A stretch of DNA of 64,000 nt from Endomychus coccineus (taxonomy: Eukaryota > Arthropoda > Insecta > Coleoptera > Endomychidae): positions 22,001,631-22,065,630 of the forward strand of contig OY294070.1 in NCBI GenBank assembly GCA_958510875.1, read 5' to 3'. Below the pieces are notes generated by a model. That model worked only from the letters and a program-made list of their open reading frames with translations. It was not told where the DNA came from and did no database searches. The position numbers and the translations under genes were made by a program. This document shows positions 55,906-64,000 of the stretch, piece by piece (the stretch's first letter is position 1; each line of letters starts with the position of its first letter).

Positions 55906-57655
55906 TCAACACGAATTTTGGCCACAAAACTCGTTTTTTATCTCTTCCTCGATTTGTTCATATGATTGCTCGAGAACAGTCTCCTTTTCTTCCTCTTCAT
56001 CGATATCTTGTAATGGAACTTGCGAATTATTACAGGAACCATTGCAATTCGTGCATATAATGGAGCACTTTAATCCAGTCTTTCTGCATCCATAGGCTCT
56101 CTCACATGCCTTTTTGCATTTGCAAGAAATTAGTTTTAACAAGGCTGCTGGAGCTGGGGGCTCTAGTGTGGTGACAGGAAGTAGGCCATTCTTGCTTTTT
56201 TACATCCCCATCGTACTGCATTTTGTCCAACTCCATACCACTGCTGAACCTGGTGATAGGTTTGGAAGAAATGTTGTCGTGCTGCTGCTTCTGTCGGTGG
56301 TAGCGATGCAATATTAAATTAATTTTTATATGCTGATTTTGTGGAGCATACATATCTATAGCTGTTTAATGACATACTTGTTACGTCACTGTAACCGTAC
56401 AATGCAAGAAGGAAGCGTTCTCCAGCTTTAGCAATGATATCTGGATCAGCATTTGGGTTTTTGATAACCTGGACAACCTCATTTAATTCTGGGTTTTTTC
56501 GAAGTTCATTAACACATTTTATTTTTCCTTTATCAAAGAGTGCTGATGTTGTATCACAGCCACTAAAGGCGTGCAAGAATAATATGTGATCTTCGGCTGT
56601 TTTATCCTTGATACTTTTTGTTGAATATATTTGTTTGCAAATTTTCCCTTTTCCTGGTTTGAGAATATATATGTTTGAACGTCTAGATAGAGCCGTCAAA
56701 AGAATAAGAAGATCTACATCTTCGCCGACAACTATTACGGTGTCGAATGTGGATGAAATGCTGATTGCTGTATTGATTATTAGCGTATCCGCATCTTCCG
56801 TGGCTTGTTCGACCGTGAAGTTTGCAGCTTCAAATTTTGTCTTCAACAATCCAATGAGGCTTTTCTTGGTTGCATCGTTGCCTAGGAATTTATCTTGTGA
56901 CATAGTTGGGATCATTGTCTCCTCAAAAAGTATGTCTACTGTAGCAGTTTTCCGTGATCATCGGTATCGCTCCGCATATTTGGTACTACGGTTTGCTACA
57001 TCTTCTTTCCTTGAAAAATTAATACAGGGTTAATCGGAACAATGTCGTCTTCTATCCAGACGCCTGCATTCCTAACGCCAAGTGGTTTTATTCTATCAAT
57101 TCGTTTGAATTTTACGGTAAAGAAATAGCCGCCGATGATTTTTGAAATACCAGCACTACCAACTTATTGAGACATGTGACAGTTAATCATTTCATCTGCG
57201 ATAACTCCTAATTGACATGAGTTCCTGTACTTCTGGAAAAGGAGAATATTGGCACAACCAATCCATCAGTTGTTTTATGTCGTCATTGTTACGATTAATC
57301 CTTCTCATTTCAACATGCTGCTCGGAAGTGGAAAAAGTTACGTTGCAAAACTTTTTAACTTCGTCGCAAATAATGTGCAAGAATACTATTCCCAAAGTCC
57401 ACTTGGAGAGCACGCTGTCCTTGACTCCTCGTCCATGAGTTAGGGCGCCAAGACATTTCATCGTTCTCATCAACGATTGTTCAATCTTCATATCTGACCA
57501 CGTACCACACCAAAATTTGTCGGAACGTCTAATTGTAAAGTATCCTTTAGTTGTGAAATGTTCGTATTCTTCAGCTGTCATTCTTTCCTTCAAATCAAGC
57601 ATATCTTGCAAATATAAGTGACAAAACTTTGCATATAAGAAGTGTCCACTGGCAT
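55906..57655 (-). pseudogene. PIN/XPG-like nuclease with eight-Cys motif (transposon gene)
   Basis: Decayed gene read on the minus strand. The N-terminal part (57655-57192) reads SGHFLYAKFCHLYLQDMLDL, TIRRSDKFWCGTWSDM, TRGRG-like, SSEQHVEMRR-like and MDWLCQYSPFP. A middle part (57190-57010) has EMINCHM, GSAGISKIIGG and IVPINPVLIFQ. The nuclease frame (56915-56319, 198 aa) has acidic residues at E40-D41-D43, the GEDVDLL motif (E65, D66, D68) and HAFSGCDTTSAL (D121), as in FEN/XPG-type PIN domains. The C-terminal frame (56142-55906) has eight cysteines at positions 7, 9, 13, 19, 26, 30, 33 and 37. Several frameshifts separate the parts. Proteins of this layout are common but uncharacterised in animal genomes. 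Confidence 0.75.
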
Positions 57656-58019
57656 GTGTACTAATGATTCAGCCAGAATACTTGAATTCTGTCGGCAGAT
57701 GTTTCGTAGAAGGGAGAGAGGGGGGCACGACACAAAGGCGGCTTGTTCTTTCATACACGCGATGGACTCTACAGGCCGTAGAAGGCCGGTTTTTCAATTT
57801 ATAATTTTCGTTAATATACGAAACACGCGTGTAGGTGTAGATGCATGTTGGTTTGTGACACTGGTATACGCTAAAACTATTCATTATACTAAAAAAAGGT
57901 CACTACATAAATTATAGGAAATTTTCTCTAGTTTAATTTATTACATAACTATTTTAATCGTAAAATGAGTCGGAAAGGAGATATTATCGAAAAACGTTTT
58001 TAGGCTCAATTTTTCCAAA

Positions 58020-58127
58020 ATGGCGGCGGGAGCGGTGAAAATACGAGGTGGCAAAGTAGAAATTCGAAAGGAGCATGTTAAAATCTATGAAATCACCAAT
58101 TTTCAAAATTCCCGGAAAACTTTCCAG
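58020..58127 (+). other. Outward-reading ATG exon in right TIR
   Basis: ATG at 58020 in CCAAAATGGCGGC opens 36 codons (MAAGAVKIRGGKVEIRKEHV...) ending in TTCCAG before GTAACC. It is the mirror of 55626-55733. The CAAAATGGCGGC context fits the YY1/pleiohomeotic binding consensus (AANATGGCGGC), which often overlaps start codons of TATA-less promoters. Confidence 0.4.
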
Positions 58128-58186
58128 GTAACCTCTTATTTGATCACCAAATGACTACTATAATGTTCGAAAACCATGGTGTGAGC

Positions 58187-58330
58187 CAGCGGTGGAATGT
58201 TGGAAGAAGAGATGGGCATTCGAATTTGTCTTAAAAGTTTGGAGGTTATAGGCAAAGGAAAATTCGATGAAAAAATGAAGTCTGGTAGGAACAAGTTCGG
58301 CAGGTCTCGAGCTTCGCAATGAAGGGGTGT
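58187..58330 (-). repeat. 3' end fragment of Jockey-like non-LTR element
   Basis: Matches 23921-24065: GTGAGCC(A)ACGGTGGAATGTT, GATGGGCATTCGAATTT / GATAGGCATTCAAATTT, TTTGGAGGTTATAGGCA and AGTTCGGCAGGTCTCGAGCTT. It starts 22 bp after the end of the nuclease element. From 58331 to 59040 nothing else was recognised. Confidence 0.7.
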
Positions 58331-59040
58331 CTAGCTTGAGCTAGTCTAGTCCACCAACCATGAAAATATCTATAGAAAAGGTAGAGATCGCTCACCTTAC
58401 TAGGACGTTCTAGAGAGGTCAATGAATTCGTAACTCTATATTTTAAATTTAGTACAGTTTAATTTAACAAAATATAAAATTTCCCCATTACGTAATAAAA
58501 TATGATACAAGCTGAAAATATATTTATTTTACCACCAATATAGTTCAGACAATTTAATGATGGTTGAATGTGGCAACCAAATCTACATAAATGTATTATC
58601 AAAATAATCCTTAGTTTCATTAGTTAGCTAGTTATTCCTTCTCAAAGCTGTATTTCGAAGAAAGTGTTAAAATATACTGGTATTTTGAAATATTTTAAAG
58701 AGAAATTTGGGTAGCTATAGCTACCTAGATTCATTTCTTTTCGTCAGAAATGTTTGTATGAAATAAACCGTATAATTTGTTGACTAGTCTATACAGACAC
58801 AATATAATGTAATCACATATGATATTTAGAGAGACAACGAACAAATATTAAACTATAGTACAACGACTGACTATAAAACGAAAAGTTTACAATTTGTATC
58901 AGTTCTTCCAGTTTTATCTTCGTAGATGTTTGTGTTATGATAAGAGAGGTGTTTACTTTCGACACATCTGAATAAAACAGAGGTAAAGGTTGATAGAGAA
59001 CAATGAATAACGAAACAGACCAAAAATTTACACTAAAGAC

Positions 59041-60926
59041 ATGCTGTGCCAAAAAAATCGATATTTTTTTTTCGCTCTTCGTCAAGTATATCATTCCCCG
59101 TTCAAATTCATTCAGGTCCAGCAAATTTGAAACAAATCGGTTAATATTTAGAGGTGCATCAAGCCCAAAACGTGTTTTTTGAAGTTTACCCTCAATTTTT
59201 GAGATGTTTCATAACATTGTTCTACAATAACGGGATGTTTGACGATTGGGAGACATTATTATATTCAAACACAAAGTATTTAATGTATTTCAGTCTCCAC
59301 ATTACCTTTCCCACAGATATATTGGCGAAAAGAACCATTTTTTAAGGCCTAAAAACTGTAATTTCAACTTTCAACCTAAATAACTTCATATTATTAGGTT
59401 AGTGATGCGTTATATGCTCTTTTAACGTAGTCTAGTATCACGTGGCATTAATTGAATTGATAATTTCAGAGAAAATCGCCCATCAGTTATGATAATCTAC
59501 ATTCGAGTGGAAAAACGCACCACTTGAAAATGCACCAAACATGGCAAAAATTCAGAGTGCCATAACTCGGTTGCATTTAGTCGAAAATAGATGAATCTTT
59601 GAGTTCTAAAAAGGTTAGAATCTTCCCTTTAATGTGATGCTACTTATTCCATTCCACTCCCTCCCATCCAGCTAAGAAAAATATGTTCCTGGTGTCAAAA
59701 AATATCTCACTTTGACAGCTCGTGGCCGGTTAAAAGGTTATTAATAAATCCAAATTCTTACACCGAATTAAAGATGTCGAGATCGCGTTGTATCGATGAA
59801 CTATTCTTTCAACATACACGTAACTTGTTGAAAAGGTTTGACGTGAACTGCGACTTTTTAACTGAAGATCCATCTGCGTGGAAAAACAACGAGTCTTATA
59901 TAGAAGCGAAAGGAAAATTTTCATTTTATATATAATTCCGAATTGACGAAGAACGAAGAGCAAAAGCAGTACCTGTTGAAAGTTGTCGAAGAGCACGGGC
60001 GTCGAAAAAAGCGTTAATGTGATGTATGATTACAAATTATTAAATATATGATTATAAATTATTAAATAATTGTTAAAAATATTTGATTGTAAATACTAGA
60101 ATATACTCTGTACTCAACACATTCTATTAACTTTATGACTCGTCAATTCATTTTATAAAGATTCATTGATTGATGTACAAAATTGGCAAAGTTGTGGCCA
60201 AAAAAAACGCAAAATGGTACTTTTTTTTTGTAAAATTCATAACTTCCCGCCAAATCATCGTAGAAACTCGAATTTTTAAAGAATTTAAAGACAATTTATT
60301 GAAATTTATTGACCTGTTGTCTAATTGAGTCCATGATTGTTTTGGCTTTTTGACTCCAGGAAAATATTTTTCTTAGCGAGGTGGGAGGGGGTGGAATTGA
60401 TTTGGTATCACATTAACTAGCATCACATTAAAGGGAAAGTTCTAACCTTTTCTGAACTCAAAGGATTCATCCAATTTCAGCTAAATGCAACCGAGTTAAG
60501 GCACTTAATCCAATTAATGCTACGTGATACTATACTACGTTAAAAGAGCATATGACGCATCACGAACCTGAAAATATGAAATTGTTGAAGTTGAAAGTTG
60601 AAATTACAGTTTTTAGGCCTTAAAAAGATGGTTCTTTTCGCCAATATATCAGTTGGAAAGTGGATGTGGCGACTGAAATGCATTAAATAATTTGTGTTTA
60701 AATGTAATAATGTCTCCCAAGTGTCAAACATCCCGTTATTGTAGAACAGTGTTATGAAACCTCCCAAAAATTCAGGAAAAACTTCAAAAACCCGTTTTGG
60801 GCTTGATGCACCTCTAAATATTAGCCGATTTGTTTCAAATTTGGGGGACTTGAATGAATTTGAACGGGGAATGATATACTCGAAGAAGAGCGAAATAAAA
60901 AATATCGATTTTTTTTTGGCACAGCC
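59041..60926. mobile_element. Foldback-type element with 0.6-kb arms
   Basis: Left arm 59041-59700 and right arm 60346-60926 are inverse complements (for example TGTGCCAAAAAAATCGATAT at the ends, ATCATTCCCCGTTCAAATTC, CAATAACGGGATGTTTGA, GGCGAAAAGAACCAT, AGTTTTTAGGCC, TTAACGTAGTATAGTATCACGT-like and ACTCGGTTGCATTTAG). The 645-bp centre holds a 53-codon frame. Arm similarity by eye is about 80-85%. The end sequence resembles Tc1/mariner-type ends but no transposase was recognised. Confidence 0.75.
59774..59935 (+). CDS. Small ORF in the loop of the foldback element
   Basis: An ATG-to-TAA frame of 53 codons reading MSRSRCIDELFFQHTRNLLK, RFDVNCDFLTEDPSAWKNNE and SYIEAKGKFSFYI. It is less AT-rich than its surroundings and has a plausible start, but I do not recognise it. 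It may be an N-terminal remnant of the transposase once carried between the arms, or chance. The sequence after the stop continues with a further coding-looking segment in another frame (IDEERRAKAVPVESCRRARA), so one frameshift may separate the two. Confidence 0.3.
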   Translation: MSRSRCIDELFFQHTRNLLKRFDVNCDFLTEDPSAWKNNESYIEAKGKFSFYI

Positions 60927-61689
60927 TATGGGACAGCCGGTATATTGTCTGTGATTCACGTGGTTTGTTGAAGTCATCGATTCGGAAATAAAACAAAGAA
61001 GTACCAAACTAAATTCCACATTGTTATGATGGCATGAAGATCAAATAAAACGTTTTATACATAAAACACGATCGATTCATAGACTACCTAGATAAAAGCA
61101 GAATTGAAAATGTGGCACGTTCCAAAGTGATATTCGAAACAATGTACATAAATAATGGTTCAACTAGGATGTGAGTTGAAATTTTACTACTAAACATTGT
61201 GTCCAGAAATATATCATTGACATCATTCGTTCTAAAATACATCATAATAGTTCATTGCTGGCTACATTCAAGGTTAGATCATTTTGTATGCGTGCCTGTA
61301 GAGATATATTGTGAGATAGAGAAATAGGAAATTATAACGGATGATTGAAAGTGTTGAACATTCTCATGAGATTAGAGATGAGCTATTTGGTTATGGACGT
61401 GCCAATATGACAATCATCTGGTTGTTATCTATGATTATCAATCTTGAATTGTTATGTGCTAGATATACGTGGATAAAAAGAGTTCAGTTATCCGCGAAAA
61501 AACATTCATTGGTTAAATTAAAAAAATGTATATTTACACATTAATAAAAGTGTTATAATTGGTGTATCGTAAATATCTGACAAATTGTAAAATAGTTCAC
61601 ACTGTGGATGCACTATAACCTATAACACTTGAAAACTCTTGGCTTTCGGATGGATTCCGCGTCACAATAACACGACTGGATGCCGACGT
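60927..61689. other. No recognisable gene or element
   Basis: AT-rich spacer. A 67-codon plus-strand frame (61341-61544) has no recognisable motif. Confidence 0.4.
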
Positions 61690-61800
61690 TTCGCCAACTA
61701 TCAATAAATTAACCAAATTACAGCTATTACTTTCAAATAATCCAATGAAATTCCAAATTTTAAATTATCATCCTACAATAATTAATAAAAAAGTTTGCAA
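61690..61800 (+). pseudogene. Short Penelope-like ORF fragment
   Basis: Reads LTKLQLLLSNNPMKFQILNY and HPTIINK, matching LTKLEPSSRPIKFKNFTCHP and SIIDK in the Penelope-like relic at 32868. Only this small piece is present. Confidence 0.45.
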
Positions 61801-61964
61801 TAAAACCAGTTTATGCTGTGATCAATTGATCACGTAACTTCCCTCACTTTTGTTAGCAAACCAGCTTTCGAACACTCCTGCGGACCAAATGTATATGATT
61901 GTAGAAAAAGAAAATATATAGGAATGAGAAAAAAATTTTAAAGGCAAGCTTGTATTTTAAATTG

Positions 61965-62130
61965 TACATCATGATCTCCGATCCCAAAAACCCCATATAA
62001 TCACTTAACTCGTCTGCCATCTCGAATTTTTTAATTTTGACTAAAAGATCATGATCTCCGACCCCAAAAACCTCCATATACCAAATTTTGAATAAAAACT
62101 GTCCATAATCACAAAACTCATCTTGGCGGA
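61965..62130. repeat. Two ~80-bp units with CATGATCTCCGA
   Basis: The phrase ATCATGATCTCCGATCCCAA / ATCATGATCTCCGACCCCAA and AAAAACC(C/T)CCATATA recurs at about 61969 and 62049. It lies in an otherwise unremarkable segment. Confidence 0.6.
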
Positions 62131-62188
62131 TCAATACCTATACATATATCTATGGTTTCGGCGTTTACGTAGTGTAAATTCATAATAC

Positions 62189-62552
62189 TTCGGAAGTTGG
62201 AGAATAAAACTCAAATATTACACAAGACTTTTAACATTTAATTTAAAAATGCTGACTAATTGTTTCACCACACTGTGGCATTTTCAAACCAAGGAGTTAT
62301 CAACCAAAGCTAAATCTAAAAGTATGTCCTTAAATATCAGGGATCAGAATGTGGTACAAATTGAGGGATGAAGGTGGATTTGTACCACATTCTGATCCCT
62401 GATATTTAAGGAGATACTTTTAGATTTAGCTTTAGTTGATAACTCCTTGCTTTGAAAATGCCACAGTGTGGTGAAACAATTTGTCAGCATTTTTAAATTA
62501 AATGTTAAAAGTCTTGTGTGAAATTTGAGTTCTATTCTCCAACTTCCGAAGT
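62189..62552. repeat. Snap-back hairpin, ~174-bp arms, 16-nt loop
   Basis: Left arm 62189-62361 and right arm 62378-62552 are reverse complements with few mismatches, separated by TGAGGGATGAAGGTGG. The arms start with ACTTCGGAAGTTGGAGAATA and include CACCACACTGTGGCATTTTC and AAATATCAGGGATCAGAATG. A transcript from either strand would fold into a long double-stranded stem, the form that feeds the hairpin-siRNA pathway in insects. No protein is encoded. Confidence 0.9.
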
Positions 62553-63065
62553 AAAAAACAAAAAAAATACGTGTGGCACTCGGGGACTGCCGCGGTAAAG
62601 CTATTGCATAGCATTTTTTCTCAACTTATGCAATTATAATTATTCATTTTTTAAAATTTATGCAGTATTTTTTTTTCTTTGATATTTTAATTCAAGTTTT
62701 TTCTTTGATATTAATTCAAGTTACACTTTTTGAGCGTGGTGACCGATAAGAAAACATTTTTTTCTCTTTTATTGAATAAATGAGAAGTTAATATCGTTTA
62801 AAATATTTTTATTATCTCACAATACATGTAGGTTACTCAGGAATTTGTTATCATTGAAACTATAGGTTTATGGTAACTGAATAACTGAAATAAGAGACAT
62901 AAGTTTGAGACTTGATATCCTCTAAATAACTGGAAAATACCGCGTCAATGGTGGTCCCATATTTTCTTGTGGATCATTATTCATTTTCAAATTCAATTTT
63001 TCCGAAAGAAAAGTTGTCAACCGCTCTGATTTTTCATCAGCGAAGTTGATGTTGAAATCGCCAGC

Positions 63066-63755
63066 CTAGATAAGTGGAAATTTATTAACATTTGTACCAA
63101 GTATTTTCGACCCTTCTTCAGTGTACTCCAGTAAAGTGCGATGAATAAAATGCTCCACCTCGTCCAATTTTGGATTTGGAGAAATGTAAATTGCTACCAT
63201 GACTATGTGTAGGCCATTTCTAAGTTTGCATGAGCACGCACAAATATCTCCAACAAATGAGCGCCTAACATTAACATCGTTAACGTGTGCAATATTTATT
63301 TCAATATTCGGAGTCATAATATTAGTTACATTATTATTATTTTGGTAAATAGCTACCTCACCTTCTGGAACAGAGTCTTGTTTGAATTGAACAATACAAT
63401 TGAAATTAGGTATTTCAATCGGATTATCATGCGCCATGCAAGTTTCGGTAAGAAGTAACACATTTGTTTGTCTTGTAACTGAATCTTGTAAATCGTATTT
63501 GTGACTATTTAGACTTTGGCAATTGAAAGTCATTATTGAAATGCCATTTCTATTACTAATGAAATCTAAGACACTTTGAGCTGTCGTCTGAACACTATTT
63601 AAAGGCAGTCTTTTGAATTCTTGCAACAAAGATGCAGCCAATGCAGATTGCCTTCGATTATTATAAAACTTGAATGTAAAATTATCGTTTTTTGTCGTGA
63701 TATACAATTTTTCAATATTAGTCACCCGAGAAAGCGCAACGTAAACGAGTTCCTG
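63066..63755 (-). pseudogene. Helentron helicase C-terminus fused to AP-type endonuclease
   Basis: Starting at 63755 the minus strand reads QELVYVALSRVTNIEKLYI, the last conserved motif (VI) of Pif1-like helicases of Helitrons. It is followed by RRQSALAASLLQEFKRLPLN and then the endonuclease: ISIMTFNCQSLNSHKYDL (Asn of the NxQS motif), NVLLLTETC (catalytic Glu), EIPNFNCIVQF and MVAIYISPN. This helicase-then-endonuclease order is the defining protein layout of Helentrons. The upstream codon is a TAA (63756-63758), and no helicase motifs are visible beyond it, so the protein is truncated. The frame is open for 230 codons, and the C-terminal catalytic His/Asp region is missing. Confidence 0.75.
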
Positions 63756-63863
63756 TTATTTTTCGTTACCGAATTTCTTGATTCGGTCGCCGCGCTCAAA
63801 GCCCGCGATAAAAGCTATATGCAATATATGCAATAGCTTAATAGAAACAGGTACTCTCAGGTC

Positions 63864-63908
63864 TCTGCTACGCGCGTCTAACGTATAAACTCTAACGGAC
63901 GCGTAGCG
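63864..63908. other. G/C-rich imperfect hairpin
   Basis: GCTACGCGCGTC (63867) pairs with GACGCGTAGC (63898) with a two-base bulge and a 19-nt loop. It lies just beyond the subterminal repeat of the Helentron. Hairpins of this kind occur near Helitron ends, but the position relative to the true terminus is uncertain. To 64000 nothing else was recognised. Confidence 0.5.
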
Positions 63909-64000
63909 AGCTCCTAGAGGCATATGTCAAAATGATTTCGTTCGTAGCTAATTACATAGGACGTCTGGAGTTCATGCAATTATGTTTTTAGATAATTCGA

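Larger units (their letters stand above)
55597..58165 (-). mobile_element. TIR-bounded element encoding PIN/XPG-like nuclease (Academ-like?)
   Basis: About 2.57 kb bounded by inverted repeats of about 260 bp: 55597-55850 and 57910-58165. They share blocks including TTTCCTATAATTCATG/TTATAGGAAATTTTCTCTAG, CGTAAAATGAGTCGGAAAGGAG, AAAAACGTTTTTAGG, CAAAATGGCGGC and CCCGGAAAACTTTCCAGGTA. The interior carries one decayed gene on the minus strand with a PIN/XPG-like nuclease and an eight-cysteine motif. I recall that Academ superfamily transposases combine an XPG-like nuclease with a Cys8 finger, so Academ is the leading guess. The match is not proven and no target-site duplication was resolved. Confidence 0.7.
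62566..63910 (-). mobile_element. Helentron (Helitron class) 3' part
   Basis: The coding end of a Helitron-class element on the minus strand. It has Pif1-like helicase final motif and fused endonuclease domain at 63066-63755, and a 0.5-kb AT-rich tail ending near the G/C-rich phrase ACGTGTGGCACTCGGGGACT (62574). The segment GCGGTAAAGCTATTGCATAG (62592) is mirrored by TTAAGCTATTGCATATATTG on the opposite strand near 63820-63840, a subterminal inverted repeat as reported for Helentrons. Most of the Rep/helicase protein is missing. Confidence 0.65.

Noticed and set aside
58813..61019. ORFs at 58813-59124, 59154-59345 and 60540-61019 as related genes
   Set aside because: Their similarity comes from the inverted arms of the foldback element. 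The frames are disrupted differently in each arm.
51545..64000. Next ADAMTS exon (end of propeptide or HExxH catalytic exon)
   Set aside because: Scanned for the expected motifs downstream of acceptor-like sites on the plus strand. None was found, so the gene continues outside the window.

Overview
The window is an AT-rich piece of animal, almost certainly insect, nuclear DNA. The evidence is spliced coding exons with GT..AG borders, a nuclear copy of mitochondrial rRNA genes in the arthropod 16S-tRNA-Val-12S order, and dense relics of insect-type transposable elements (mariner and other IS630/Tc1 families, hAT, CR1/Jockey-type non-LTR elements, Penelope-like elements, a Helentron). The insect order is not established. 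There are no operons and no sign of bacterial DNA.

Only one host gene is convincing. Three plus-strand exons (32062-32190, 39488-39639, 51416-51544) join in frame and encode part of an ADAMTS metalloprotease propeptide. The exons are 129-152 bp and lie in introns of about 7.3 and 11.8 kb that are packed with transposons. The signal-peptide exon and the catalytic exons were not found.

Layout. 0-3 kb: an RNase H relic, then a compound satellite with CT tracts. 4-9 kb: a non-LTR fragment, a mariner relic, and a complete TIR-bounded transposon of a DD41D family (copy A). 11-16 kb: an unrecognised ORF with a zinc-finger-like motif, the NUMT, a hAT remnant with an 8-bp target duplication nested in a non-LTR relic, and RNase H relics. 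16.7-19.1 kb: a CR1-like retrotransposon with a nearly intact reverse transcriptase. 19.5-24.8 kb: non-LTR and Penelope-like pieces. 25.5-29.3 kb: an eight-copy satellite of about 480 bp. 29.5-31.3 kb: another IS630-type element with long TIRs.

32-51.5 kb is the ADAMTS interval. It contains a Penelope GIY-YIG relic, a second CR1-like element, a 2-kb transposon palindrome, short dyad repeats, a perfect 112-bp tandem duplication, DD41D copies B and C (C is an internally deleted derivative), a 1.2-kb foldback element and a Penelope-like element in inverted arrangement. 51.5-64 kb holds a hAT/ZMYM1-type relic and a 2.6-kb TIR-bounded element. That element encodes a PIN/XPG-like nuclease domain plus an eight-cysteine motif, and its TIRs carry matching outward-reading ATG exons. 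The last part holds a foldback with about 0.6-kb arms, a near-perfect snap-back hairpin and the helicase-endonuclease end of a Helentron.

Most ORFs are decayed. Those closest to intact are the CR1-like RT (one homopolymer frameshift from continuous) and the DD41D transposase (two overlapping frames in copy B).
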